Below are positions 49,300-57,122 of a stretch of DNA of 64,000 nt, one piece after another. The translations under genes and the position numbers were made by a program. Source of the stretch: Nordella sp. HKS 07 (GTDB taxonomy: Bacteria > Pseudomonadota > Alphaproteobacteria > Rhizobiales > Aestuariivirgaceae); assembly GCF_011046735.1 (NCBI RefSeq), contig NZ_CP049258.1, positions 3,614,001-3,678,000 on the forward strand. The letters run 5' to 3'. The notes below the pieces were generated by a model, which did not search any database, was not told the origin of the DNA, and saw only the letters and a list, made by a program, of their open reading frames with translations. Position 1 is the stretch's first letter, and every line of letters begins with the position of its first letter.

Positions 49300-49716
49300 A
49301 TGGCTCTAGGCCTCCGAATAATCCTTGAAGTCGTGCAAGCTTTGCTGCGCGTGTGGAACAAGAAGGATGAGGATAATATCCTCGAGAATGCCGCACAAAC
49401 CAGCAAGGCCTCTGACGATGGAGCTGCGGGTCAATCGCCCGGGACTCCATCACGGCCGGCGAATATACAGACCATCCATGGCCAGCCCTTGAATGCGGCC
49501 GGATTGCGTGCCGTTGAGCGCGCAACACAATTGGTCTTTGGCGGAACAGGGACACATCAACGCCCCGAGAATACAAACAAGGGATTAAGTGATCCCGGAG
49601 TTCACATCGATATGGCCAAGAAAGCTCCGCACCTGGAGAAGCAGTTGCCGGAAATACGCTGCACAAGGTCCGGCGAAGTCAATTGGCAAAGTCCGCCGGC
49701 AACTGTCGCCACGTAA
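49300..49716 (+). CDS. Hypothetical protein in the 49-kb spacer (doubtful)
   Basis: A 138-aa frame from ATG 49300 (MALGLRIILEVVQALLRVWNKKDEDN...) to TAA 49716; the same frame is open to a GTG at 49201. The N-terminus is a short amphipathic helix, the rest hydrophilic. Codon use is less GC-biased (CTA, ATA, ACA, TTA occur), unlike neighbours, which suggests acquired or decaying DNA. No ribosome site and no recognised family. The stretch 49013-49299 otherwise holds only a partial type B repeat near 49118-49140. Confidence 0.3.
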   Translation: MALGLRIILEVVQALLRVWNKKDEDNILENAAQTSKASDDGAAGQSPGTPSRPANIQTIHGQPLNAAGLRAVERATQLVFGGTGTHQRPENTNKGLSDPGVHIDMAKKAPHLEKQLPEIRCTRSGEVNWQSPPATVAT

Positions 49717-49740
49717 ACTACGCAAGTCGGGCAGAATCGA

Positions 49741-49791
49741 TCTCGTCTATGAGCTGGGATTGATTCAACCCAAACCTATCGTGCTCCAGCC
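49741..49791. repeat. Dispersed palindromic repeat B, degenerate copy
   Basis: CTCGTCTATGAGCTGGGATTG then CAACCCAAACCTATCGTGCTC keeps the repeat B layout with several paired substitutions. It abuts the 3' end of the TetR gene. Confidence 0.55.
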
Positions 49792-50409
49792 TTACCCGCG
49801 CCCGGTGGCGCCGTAGGCGGCAACTACTCCCTCCGCCATCCGCTTGAAGCGGGAGCTCGGTCCCTCGGCGCCGTCGCTTTGACGGCTGATCCGGGCGCCT
49901 TCGAACAGGAGACACAGCGTGTCGGCGGCCAGCTCGGCCTCCGCCAGTCCCGCCCGCTGGCATAGATCGACGAGCCGGCGGCGATGCTCTTTCTTGCCGT
50001 CCTCGATCACGCGCCGTCCGGGATGATTGTCTTCGGTGAGTTCGACCGCCGCATTGGCGATCTCGCAGCCGCGCTTATCCGATTCGATGCAGCGCGCACC
50101 GGCCGCGATCCAGGCGAGGAGCTGCGCTTTGGGATTGCTGGGATAGTCGCGCTCGAGCTGATCCCATTTGCTCAGCGTCTCGTTGATCGCCTTCTGCAGG
50201 CACTCGACGATGAGATCGTCCTTTGAGCCGAAATGCCGGTAGAGCGTCATCTTGTTGGTGCCGGCAGCCTCGGTGATCGCCTCGACGCCGATGCCCTTGA
50301 TGCCATGCTGATGGAACAGGTCGCGGGCGGTGAGAAGGAGACGGTCGCGCGGCTTGAGATCGGCTCCAGCGGGAGCGTCTTCCACTTTTTGCAAAATTTT
50401 TGCGGCCAT
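49792..50409 (-). CDS. TetR/AcrR family repressor of the RND efflux genes
   Basis: A 205-aa regulator with HTH RDRLLLTARDLFHQHGIKGIGVEAITEAAGTNKMTLYRHFGSKDDLI and a helical C-terminal domain (IAAGARCIESDKRGCEIANAAVELTEDNHPGRRVIE). It is divergent from the RND system; two related GACCGGT-containing sites fill the gap. By analogy with AcrR it probably represses both units; ligand unknown. Confidence 0.88.
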   Translation of the reverse strand: MAAKILQKVEDAPAGADLKPRDRLLLTARDLFHQHGIKGIGVEAITEAAGTNKMTLYRHFGSKDDLIVECLQKAINETLSKWDQLERDYPSNPKAQLLAWIAAGARCIESDKRGCEIANAAVELTEDNHPGRRVIEDGKKEHRRRLVDLCQRAGLAEAELAADTLCLLFEGARISRQSDGAEGPSSRFKRMAEGVVAAYGATGRG

Positions 50410-50424
50410 GGCCTTGACTCTGTT

Positions 50425-50465
50425 GTGACCGGTCGGTAACAGTATGCTTGTTAATGACCGGTAAC
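50425..50465. promoter_or_regulatory. Paired TetR operators between tetR and RND genes
   Basis: Site 1: GTGACCG-GT-CGGTAAC (50425-50440), near-perfect palindrome. Site 2: GTTAATGACCGGTAAC (50450-50465). Their centres are 25 bp apart, in the gap between divergent genes. Confidence 0.62.
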
Positions 50466-50530
50466 ACCCAATCCGGTTTGAGTCAAGATCTTGGATGCCT
50501 CAGGCATCCCGTTACGTGAAGGAGGCCAAA

Positions 50531-50683
50531 ATGTCCTTTTATTACAAGGGCCCGACCATCGACCAGCTGTTGAGCGACCCGGTGACGCTCGCGATGATGG
50601 AGGCCGACAATGTTGATCCGGTGGCTTTTCGGCAGATGATTGACCGGACAAGCCGGCGCTTGCGCGCCAATCGCACCTCCTAA
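50531..50683 (+). CDS. Small protein (50 aa) leading the RND operon
   Basis: A 50-aa soluble protein, MSFYYKGPTIDQLLSDPVTLAMMEADNVDP..., ending DRTSRRLRANRTS. AGGAGG lies 6 nt before the ATG. The stop is 19 bp upstream of the RND permease. The amphipathic, regular sequence and strong ribosome site support a real gene; no family recognised. Confidence 0.6.
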   Translation: MSFYYKGPTIDQLLSDPVTLAMMEADNVDPVAFRQMIDRTSRRLRANRTS

Positions 50684-50702
50684 TCCGGGGAGTGCGCCCG
50701 CC

Positions 50703-53700
50703 ATGGTCGGCTTTTTCATCGAGCGACCGATATTCGCCTCGGCCATCGCCGTCATCATGGTGCTGGCCGGGGCGATCGCGTTTTTCCTGCTGCCGGTCGG
50801 GCAATTCCCCAATATTACACCGCCCCAGGTGGTGGTGAGCGCCAGCTATCCGGGCGCCAGCGCGCAGGTCGTCGCCGACACGGTGACGACGCCGCTCGAA
50901 CAGTCGATCAACGGCGCCGAAGGCATGACCTATATGTCCTCGGCCAGCTCCAATGACGGGTCGTCGCGCATCACCGTCACTTTCGATGTCGGCTATGATG
51001 CCGATCTCGCCGCGGTGGACGTCCAGAACCGCGTCTCGCAGGCCGCCTCCTCGCTGCCGGCGATCGTCAACCAGTCCGGCGTGACGGTGAAGAAGCAGAA
51101 TCCCAGCTTCGTCATGGTCGTCAATCTGATCTCGCCCGACAATTCGGTCGATGCGGTGGGCTTGAGCAACTACGCCTATTTGCAGGTCGTCGACCCGTTG
51201 AAGCGCGTGCCGGGTGTGGGCGATGTGGTCATCTGGGGCGAGCGGCGCTATTCGATGCGCATCTGGCTCGATCCCGACAAGCTCGCCAATCTCGGCATCA
51301 CCGCGGTCGATGTGCAGAACGCCATTGCCGAACAGAATGTCCAGGTCGCGGCCGGCAAGATCGGCCAGTCGCCCGCGCCCGCCGGCACCGCCTTCGAAAT
51401 GCAGGTCAATGCCACAGGGCGCCTGAGCGATCCGGAAGCCTTCGGAGATATCGTCGTCCGCGCCAATTCGGCCGCCGGGTCCCTGGTGCGATTGCGCGAC
51501 GTCGGCCGCGTCGAGCTCGGCTCGCTGCTTTATGCCACCTCCGCCTTCCAGAATGACCGGCCGACCATCTTCATCGGCGTCTTCCAGATGCCGGGATCGA
51601 ACGCGCTGCAGCTGCAGCAGGCCGTCGAAGACAAGATGAAGCAGCTCTCGGCGCAATTTCCGAAGGGCATCACCTATAATATCAAATACAACACGACGCG
51701 CTTCGTATCGGCGGCGATGGAAGACGTGGTGAAGACTCTGCTGGAGGCGCTCATTCTGGTCGTCGCCGTGGTCTTCATCTTCCTGCAGAGCTGGCGCACC
51801 ACCCTCATTCCCGTCATCGCCATTCCGGTGTCGCTGATCGCCACCATGGTGGTGATGCTGGCGCTGGGCTTCTCGCTCAACATGCTGAGCCTTCTCGGCA
51901 TGGTGCTCGCCATCGGGCTTGTCGTCGACGATGCCATCGTCGTGGTGGAGAATGTCGAGCGCCAGCTCGAGGCCGGATATAAACCGCTCGAGGCCGCGCG
52001 CCGTGCCATGAAGGAAGTGACGGGACCCATCATCGCCACCACCGCCGTGCTCATGGCGGTGTTCATCCCGGTCGCTTTCATTCCGGGCGTCACCGGCCAG
52101 CTCTACAACCAGTTCGCCTTGACGGTGGCGATCTCGGTCGGCATCTCGGCATTCAACTCGCTCACTTTGAGCCCGGCTCTTTCGGCAGCCTTCCTGCGCC
52201 ATCGCCCGCCCTCGACGTTCTTTCTCTATCGCTGGTTCAACGACGGCTTCGGCTGGCTTTCGCAGGCCTATTCCACTTCGGTGCGCGGCTTCATCAAAGC
52301 GCGCTGGCTGATGTTCGGCTTCTTCGCCGTTCTGCTGGCCGCGACCTGGCTCGTTTCCACCCGCATCCCGTCGGCCTTCCTGCCGGTCGAGGATCAGGGC
52401 TATTTCTTCGCCGTCGTGCAATTGCCGGACGGGGCTTCGCTCGAGCGCACCGATGCCCTGGTCGAGAAAGTGCGCCAGACGCTGAGCGCCGAGCCCGGTA
52501 TCGACACGGTGATGGGCATCAGCGGTTTCAACTTCCTGACTTTCGCCAACCAGTCCAATGCCGCCGCCGTCTTCGCCGTGCTCAAACCGTGGAATGAGCG
52601 CGGGCCGGGACTCTCGGCGACCGGTATCGTCAATAATGTGCGCCCGAAACTGTTCGGCATGTCGGAAGGCCTCGTGCTCGCTTTCGAGCCGCCCTCGATC
52701 AACGGGCTTGGCACCACCGGCGGCTTCGAATTCCAGGTCGAGGACTTGACCGGACGCGGCACCGCCGCCGTCAATGAGGCGACGCAGGCCCTGCTGGCGG
52801 AAGCCCGCAAGCAGCCCGAGCTCAACCCGCAGACCCTGTTCACCACCTTCTCCACCTCGACGCCGCAATACAACTATGATCTCGATCGCAACAAGGCGAA
52901 GCTCCTGGGGCTTAATCTGCCGGACGTGTTCAACACCTTGCAGATCTATCTGGGCTCGCTCTATGTGAACGACTTCAATATGTTCGGCCGCACCTTCCGC
53001 GTGACCTTGCAGGCCGAGCAGGGGGCCAGGGCGTCCGCCACCGATCTTTCGCGCCTCTATGTGCGCAACAACGCCGGCGAGATGGTGCCGCTTTCGACGC
53101 TTGGCGCGCTGAAGTCCGTTGTCGGACCTGAGACCGTCACGCATTACAACAATTACGGATCGGCGCTGATCAACGGCAATGCCGCGCCGGGCTACAGTTC
53201 CGGCCAGGCCATCGAGGCGATGCAGCGGGCCGCCGCCACCGCTCTGCCGAAGGACTTCGGCTTCGAATGGACCGGTATCACCTATCAGGAGCTCAAGGCC
53301 GGATCGGTCGCCATCATCGTTTTCGCGCTGGCGCTGGTCTTCTGCTTCCTGATCCTGGCGGCGCAATATGAGAGCTGGTCGATGCCCTTCATGGTGCTGC
53401 TCTCGGTGCCGACAGCACTGTTCGGCGCGCTCGTCGCCATCTGGCTGCGGGGCATGCAGATGGATGTCTATTCGCAGATCGGCTTCGTGATGCTGATCGG
53501 ACTTGCGGCCAAGAACGCCATCCTCATCGTCGAATTCGCCAAGCATCTGCGCGAAGGCGGTCTCGGGATCGTCGAGGCGGCGATGGAAGCCGGCAGGCTT
53601 CGCCTGCGTCCCATCCTGATGACGGCCTTTGCCTTCATCCTCGGTGTCGTGCCTTTGATGCTGGCGTCGGGTGCGGGCGCCGCCAGCCGCCAGTCCCTCG

Positions 53701-53846
53701 GCACCGCGGTTTTCGGTGGCATGCTTGCCGCCACTGTGCTCACCCTTGTCTTCGTGCCCGTCTTCTATGCCGTGATCGAGGAATGGCGCGAGCGCAAGCA
53801 TAAGATCGAACCCGGCCTCGCGCCGCATATCCAGCCGGCTGAATAG
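50703..53846 (+). CDS. RND multidrug efflux permease (AcrB/MexB-like, HAE1)
   Basis: A 1047-aa inner-membrane antiporter of normal HAE1 length. It starts MVGFFIERPIFASAIAVIMVLAGAIAFFLLPVGQFPNI; the TM4 proton-relay region reads LLGMVLAIGLVVDDAIVVVENVER (Asp-Asp), with EEA-type repeats in the second half (GFVMLIGLAAKNAILIVEFAKHLREGG). It exports lipophilic compounds through a periplasmic adaptor and an outer-membrane channel. The adaptor gene follows by 10 bp; no TolC-like gene is in the cluster. Permease-before-adaptor order is less usual. Confidence 0.95.
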   Translation: MVGFFIERPIFASAIAVIMVLAGAIAFFLLPVGQFPNITPPQVVVSASYPGASAQVVADTVTTPLEQSINGAEGMTYMSSASSNDGSSRITVTFDVGYDADLAAVDVQNRVSQAASSLPAIVNQSGVTVKKQNPSFVMVVNLISPDNSVDAVGLSNYAYLQVVDPLKRVPGVGDVVIWGERRYSMRIWLDPDKLANLGITAVDVQNAIAEQNVQVAAGKIGQSPAPAGTAFEMQVNATGRLSDPEAFGDIVVRANSAAGSLVRLRDVGRVELGSLLYATSAFQNDRPTIFIGVFQMPGSNALQLQQAVEDKMKQLSAQFPKGITYNIKYNTTRFVSAAMEDVVKTLLEALILVVAVVFIFLQSWRTTLIPVIAIPVSLIATMVVMLALGFSLNMLSLLGMVLAIGLVVDDAIVVVENVERQLEAGYKPLEAARRAMKEVTGPIIATTAVLMAVFIPVAFIPGVTGQLYNQFALTVAISVGISAFNSLTLSPALSAAFLRHRPPSTFFLYRWFNDGFGWLSQAYSTSVRGFIKARWLMFGFFAVLLAATWLVSTRIPSAFLPVEDQGYFFAVVQLPDGASLERTDALVEKVRQTLSAEPGIDTVMGISGFNFLTFANQSNAAAVFAVLKPWNERGPGLSATGIVNNVRPKLFGMSEGLVLAFEPPSINGLGTTGGFEFQVEDLTGRGTAAVNEATQALLAEARKQPELNPQTLFTTFSTSTPQYNYDLDRNKAKLLGLNLPDVFNTLQIYLGSLYVNDFNMFGRTFRVTLQAEQGARASATDLSRLYVRNNAGEMVPLSTLGALKSVVGPETVTHYNNYGSALINGNAAPGYSSGQAIEAMQRAAATALPKDFGFEWTGITYQELKAGSVAIIVFALALVFCFLILAAQYESWSMPFMVLLSVPTALFGALVAIWLRGMQMDVYSQIGFVMLIGLAAKNAILIVEFAKHLREGGLGIVEAAMEAGRLRLRPILMTAFAFILGVVPLMLASGAGAASRQSLGTAVFGGMLAATVLTLVFVPVFYAVIEEWRERKHKIEPGLAPHIQPAE

Positions 53847-53856
53847 GAAAACGCCC

Positions 53857-55005
53857 ATGCGCATCTGGAAAGTCGCCACAGCCTTGACCGTTGTTGCCGC
53901 CGCCGGCGCCTTTGCCTATTTCCGCGGAGATCCGGCTCTTCTTGTCGGCTTGTTGAGCAAGCCCGCCGATGCCGCGGTCGAGCCTATGCCGATGCAGGCC
54001 ATGCCGGTGCCGGTCACACAGGTCGTCAAGAAGACTGTTCCCGTCTATCTCGACTTTGCGGCGCGCACCGAAGCGATCCGCAGTGTAGCACTTCAGGCCA
54101 AGGTCTCGGGCTATATCCTAGACCAGCCGGCCGCCGATGGCGCCGACGTAAAGGCGAATGATCTGCTCTACAGGATCGATCCGCGCGACTATCAGGTGGT
54201 GCTCGATCAGGCGAAGGCGCAGGTCCAACGCGACGTGGCCTCGCTCGATTATGCCCGGGCCAATCTCGACCGCGGCAATAATCTGAGCAAGACCGGGTTC
54301 CTGTCGAAGGACAGCTATCAGCAACGTGTCTCCACCCTCGCGCAAAGCGAAGCGACAGTTCTGGCCGGCAAGGCCGCCATTCAGGCGGCCGAGCTCAATC
54401 TCTCGCATACCGAGATTCGCGCCCCCTTCGACGGCAGGCTCGGGCGCAACCAGGCGGCCCTTGGCACCCTGGTGAGCGTCGGTGGCACCGCCCTCAACAC
54501 GCTGGTGCAGATCAGCCCGATCTATGTCACCTTCACGCCGAGCGAAACCGAACTCGCTTTGATCCAGCAAGCCAGGAGGGAGGGACCGGTCGTCGCGGAA
54601 GTGACCGTCTCGGGCGATCAGGGTCAGCGCCGCAAGGGTGAGCTCACTTTCCTCGATAATCAGGTTGATCATACGACCGGCACGATTGTGGCGCGCGCCA
54701 CCATCGCCAATGCGGACCGCTCGCTGTTGCCCGGCCAGTATGTCAGTATCCGCCTGCTGATCGGCGAGAAGCCCGGCACGCTGCTCGTGCCGCAGGTGGC
54801 GCTGGGCTCGAACCAGCTCGGCAAGTTCGTCTATGTGGTCGATCAGGGCAAGGTCGGCATGCGGCTGGTCGATCTGGGGCCGACCGAGGGGGCGCTCGTC
54901 TCGGTGACGAAAGGTGTCGCGGAAGGCGACCAGGTCATCAGCGGCAATCTGCAGAAGATCGGTCCCGGCATGCCCGTGACCCCGATGCCGGCGCCGGAAA
55001 CCTGA
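53857..55005 (+). CDS. RND periplasmic adaptor (membrane fusion protein)
   Basis: A 382-aa HlyD/AcrA-type adaptor. An N-terminal TM or signal (WKVATALTVVAAAGAFAYFRG) is followed by the lipoyl half-motif (VALQAKVSGYILDQPAADGADVKANDLLYRIDPRDYQ), an alpha-hairpin (about 105-165), the second lipoyl half (IRAPFDGRLGRNQAALGTLVSVGG) and the barrel domains. No lipobox cysteine is seen, so it is probably anchored by the N-terminal helix. Co-transcribed with the permease. Confidence 0.93.
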   Translation: MRIWKVATALTVVAAAGAFAYFRGDPALLVGLLSKPADAAVEPMPMQAMPVPVTQVVKKTVPVYLDFAARTEAIRSVALQAKVSGYILDQPAADGADVKANDLLYRIDPRDYQVVLDQAKAQVQRDVASLDYARANLDRGNNLSKTGFLSKDSYQQRVSTLAQSEATVLAGKAAIQAAELNLSHTEIRAPFDGRLGRNQAALGTLVSVGGTALNTLVQISPIYVTFTPSETELALIQQARREGPVVAEVTVSGDQGQRRKGELTFLDNQVDHTTGTIVARATIANADRSLLPGQYVSIRLLIGEKPGTLLVPQVALGSNQLGKFVYVVDQGKVGMRLVDLGPTEGALVSVTKGVAEGDQVISGNLQKIGPGMPVTPMPAPET

Positions 55006-55047
55006 TCCGCGCTCTGTCGGGAGCAAAATAGGGGATGCACCCTTCGC

Positions 55048-55905
55048 GTGAATCATGTCACCATCAAGGGATACATTGCGCGAGGTGGCGATGTGGCGCT
55101 GCGCTTATTGGGAGTTTTGTTCTGCTGGGGGCTGGGGGTGGCACTCGCCGGTCCGGTCTGGTCGGCGCAGATTCTGGTTTCGCCCGCGGCGAAGACGGCC
55201 ACCCAGGTCACCATCAGTGGCGAACTGGATCTCGGCGACGCTCTGACTTTCCTGCGCAAGACCGGTGAGATGAAGGATGCGGTTGTCGTGCTTCAGAGTC
55301 CAGGTGGCAATACCGCCGCCGGGATCTCGATCGGCCGCGCCATCCGGCAAAAGGGCTTTCTTACCCTCGTTCCATCATCGGCGAATTGCGCATCGGCTTG
55401 CGCCCTGGCCTGGCTCGGCGGAGCCCGGCGCTTCATGGGCGAAGGAGCACAGGTCGGCTTTCACGCGGCTTACACGCTGAGTGGCGGCCGGGCGCGGCGC
55501 AGCTCCTCGGGAAATGCCGCGCTGGTGAAATATGTGAATGGGCTTGATCTTCCGCCGCAGGCGATTGCCTACATCACCAGCGCGCCGCCGGAGCGGATGT
55601 ATTGGCTGACGCTCCCCGCGGCCCGGGCGGTTGGAATCGAGGCCGGTCCCTATGCGGCGAGCGGGATCGCCAATGCCCGCGAGCAGGCGCGCCATGTCCC
55701 CATGACGATCCAGGCGGCGACAGACTATCCCGGCAATGATATCGGCCGGCTGAAGCAGACGACCCTCGATGCCTGTCTGGTGGCCTGCAGCGCGGCCAGG
55801 TCCTGCAAAGCCTTCACTTTCGTTCCCTATCGCCGCGAATGCTGGCTGAAGAATGAAATCGGCTCGGCCGAGCCCCGCGACGGACTCGTCTCCGGCATCA
55901 AATAG
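55048..55905 (+). CDS. Exported ClpP-like serine protease homologue fused to a PAN domain
   Basis: A 285-aa protein. An N-terminal hydrophobic segment (LRLLGVLFCWGLGVALAGPVWSA) directs export. A ClpP/crotonase-like domain (about 45-205) shows VVVLQSPGGNTAAGISIGRAI, the candidate nucleophile S116 flanked by C114 and C118 (NCASACALAWLGG) and H139 (VGFHAAY). A C-terminal PAN/apple domain (about 220-280) has DACLVACSAARSCKAFTF...ECWLK with four cysteines. GTG start. The fusion suggests binding of a glycan or protein outside the membrane next to a protease-like core. Confidence 0.8.
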   Translation: MNHVTIKGYIARGGDVALRLLGVLFCWGLGVALAGPVWSAQILVSPAAKTATQVTISGELDLGDALTFLRKTGEMKDAVVVLQSPGGNTAAGISIGRAIRQKGFLTLVPSSANCASACALAWLGGARRFMGEGAQVGFHAAYTLSGGRARRSSSGNAALVKYVNGLDLPPQAIAYITSAPPERMYWLTLPAARAVGIEAGPYAASGIANAREQARHVPMTIQAATDYPGNDIGRLKQTTLDACLVACSAARSCKAFTFVPYRRECWLKNEIGSAEPRDGLVSGIK

Positions 55906-55991
55906 CGCGCCCGCAATACCGGCATTGGCAAAATCCGCGCGACGGCGCATTTTACACAACTTGAATTGCGGAAGGGAAAGACGGAGTTCCC

Positions 55992-56735
55992 ATGGCGACG
56001 ACACATGATCATGCTCGCATCTGTCGCGGCTGCTGGGACCAGATGCGGATGCCGATACCCATCAGGGGGCCGCTCGCCATTCCGTTCCGTGTGCTGGGCA
56101 TCACCCGGAGCAAGATGAATCCCAACATCTGCACGATCTGCGAACGCTCATTCCGCTATGTGAAGAAGCAGCGGCATATTTCCGCGACCGCCACGATCCT
56201 GTTCGCGGATATACGGGGATATACTCACATGTCCGAACGGCTGGATCCGGTCATGCTGAGCGACCTGGTCAGCGTTTTCCATGACCAGTGCGCGCAAGCC
56301 ATCTGGGATCATGATGGCATCGTCAACAAGCAGATGGGGGACGGCCTGATGGCGATCTTCAACTTTCCCATCAAATCAGAACGCCATGCCGCCGCCGCGG
56401 TCGCCGCCGCGCGTGACATCCAGCACCGCTGCGCCGAACGCTTCACTTTCGCGGATTTGCCGGCCGGGATGGCGCTGGGGATCGGTATCGGGGTCCATAC
56501 GGGTCAGGTCGAGATCGGCGAGTTCTCGACCTTCCGCAGCGACTTCACCGCCATTGGCGGCACCGTCAATGTGACCGCCAGGCTTCAGGCCGCCGCTGCG
56601 GCGGGAGAGATTCTCCTCACCGACGAGGTCGCGGCGCAGGTGGCGGATATTGCGGCCGGCGCTGCGACGCGCCGCTTAGACCTCAAAGGTATCGAGCAGC
56701 CTGTTCTGGTCCATGTCCTGACGAACAGTTTCTGA
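55992..56735 (+). CDS. Class III adenylate/guanylate cyclase with N-terminal cysteine motif
   Basis: A 247-aa protein. The N-terminus has two CxxC pairs (CRGCW at about 11-14; CTICERSF at about 47-50) that could bind zinc. The catalytic domain starts ATILFADIRGYTHMSERL (metal Asp), continues NKQMGDGLMAIFNFP (second metal Asp) and GIGVHTGQVEIGEF, then AIGGTVNVTARLQAAA. No membrane helix or receiver. It makes cAMP or cGMP; the substrate-specifying residues are not certain by eye. Confidence 0.87.
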   Translation: MATTHDHARICRGCWDQMRMPIPIRGPLAIPFRVLGITRSKMNPNICTICERSFRYVKKQRHISATATILFADIRGYTHMSERLDPVMLSDLVSVFHDQCAQAIWDHDGIVNKQMGDGLMAIFNFPIKSERHAAAAVAAARDIQHRCAERFTFADLPAGMALGIGIGVHTGQVEIGEFSTFRSDFTAIGGTVNVTARLQAAAAAGEILLTDEVAAQVADIAAGAATRRLDLKGIEQPVLVHVLTNSF

Positions 56736-56786
56736 TGGATCAGCTCAGGTCGCTTGGACCTGAACTGACAGACCTGATCGAGGCCG

Positions 56787-56990
56787 TCACCGGGCGATGA
56801 GGCTGTTCTCGTAACCGGCCTCGCGGATGGCCGTGCCGATGCTCTGCTCGGGCGCGCTGCTGCGGACCTCGACGAGCTTTCTGGCGACATCCACCTTGAT
56901 CTCCGCCTGGCCGTCCACCTGCTTGATGGCGCGCTGCACGGTGCCGGCGCAATGGCCGCAGGTCATGTTCGGAACGTTGAACTGGTACAT
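56787..56990 (-). CDS. copZ: Copper chaperone (CopZ-like heavy-metal-associated domain)
   Basis: A 67-aa single HMA domain: FNVPNMTCGHCAGTVQRAIKQVD with the metal-binding CxxC, ending IGTAIREAGYENSLIAR. It carries Cu(I) in the cytoplasm to CopA. The ATG at 56990 has GGAG 6 nt upstream; an ATG at 57002 lacks one. Divergent from copA with its own CueR-type promoter. Confidence 0.92.
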   Translation of the reverse strand: MYQFNVPNMTCGHCAGTVQRAIKQVDGQAEIKVDVARKLVEVRSSAPEQSIGTAIREAGYENSLIAR

Positions 56991-57014
56991 CTTCGTCTCC
57001 ATTTCTGTCCGCCG

Positions 57015-57045
57015 GATATAGACATTCCAATGATGGCAAGGTCAA
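57015..57045 (-). promoter_or_regulatory. CueR-type promoter of copZ
   Basis: On the minus strand TTGACC (57040-57045), 19-bp spacer, TATATC (57015-57020). The over-long 19-bp spacer with an internal inverted repeat (TTGCCA...TTGGAA) is the hallmark of MerR-family activation. Confidence 0.75.
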
Positions 57046-57058
57046 GATTCGCACCCCC

Positions 57059-57089
57059 TTGACCCTCCCATCATGGGAAGGTCTATCTG
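57059..57089 (+). promoter_or_regulatory. CueR-type promoter of copA
   Basis: TTGACC (57059-57064), 19-bp spacer, TATCTG (57084-57089). The spacer holds the dyad CTCCCAT-C-ATGGGAAG typical of CueR operators. Confidence 0.8.
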
Positions 57090-57122
57090 TACTGCGGTTG
57101 ATGGATTTTAAGGATTGTGATC

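Noticed and set aside
50451-53879. 1142-codon open frame on the minus strand
   Set aside because: It is antisense to the RND permease; its translation is His/Arg/Glu/Gly-rich without domains. High GC opens long antisense frames here.
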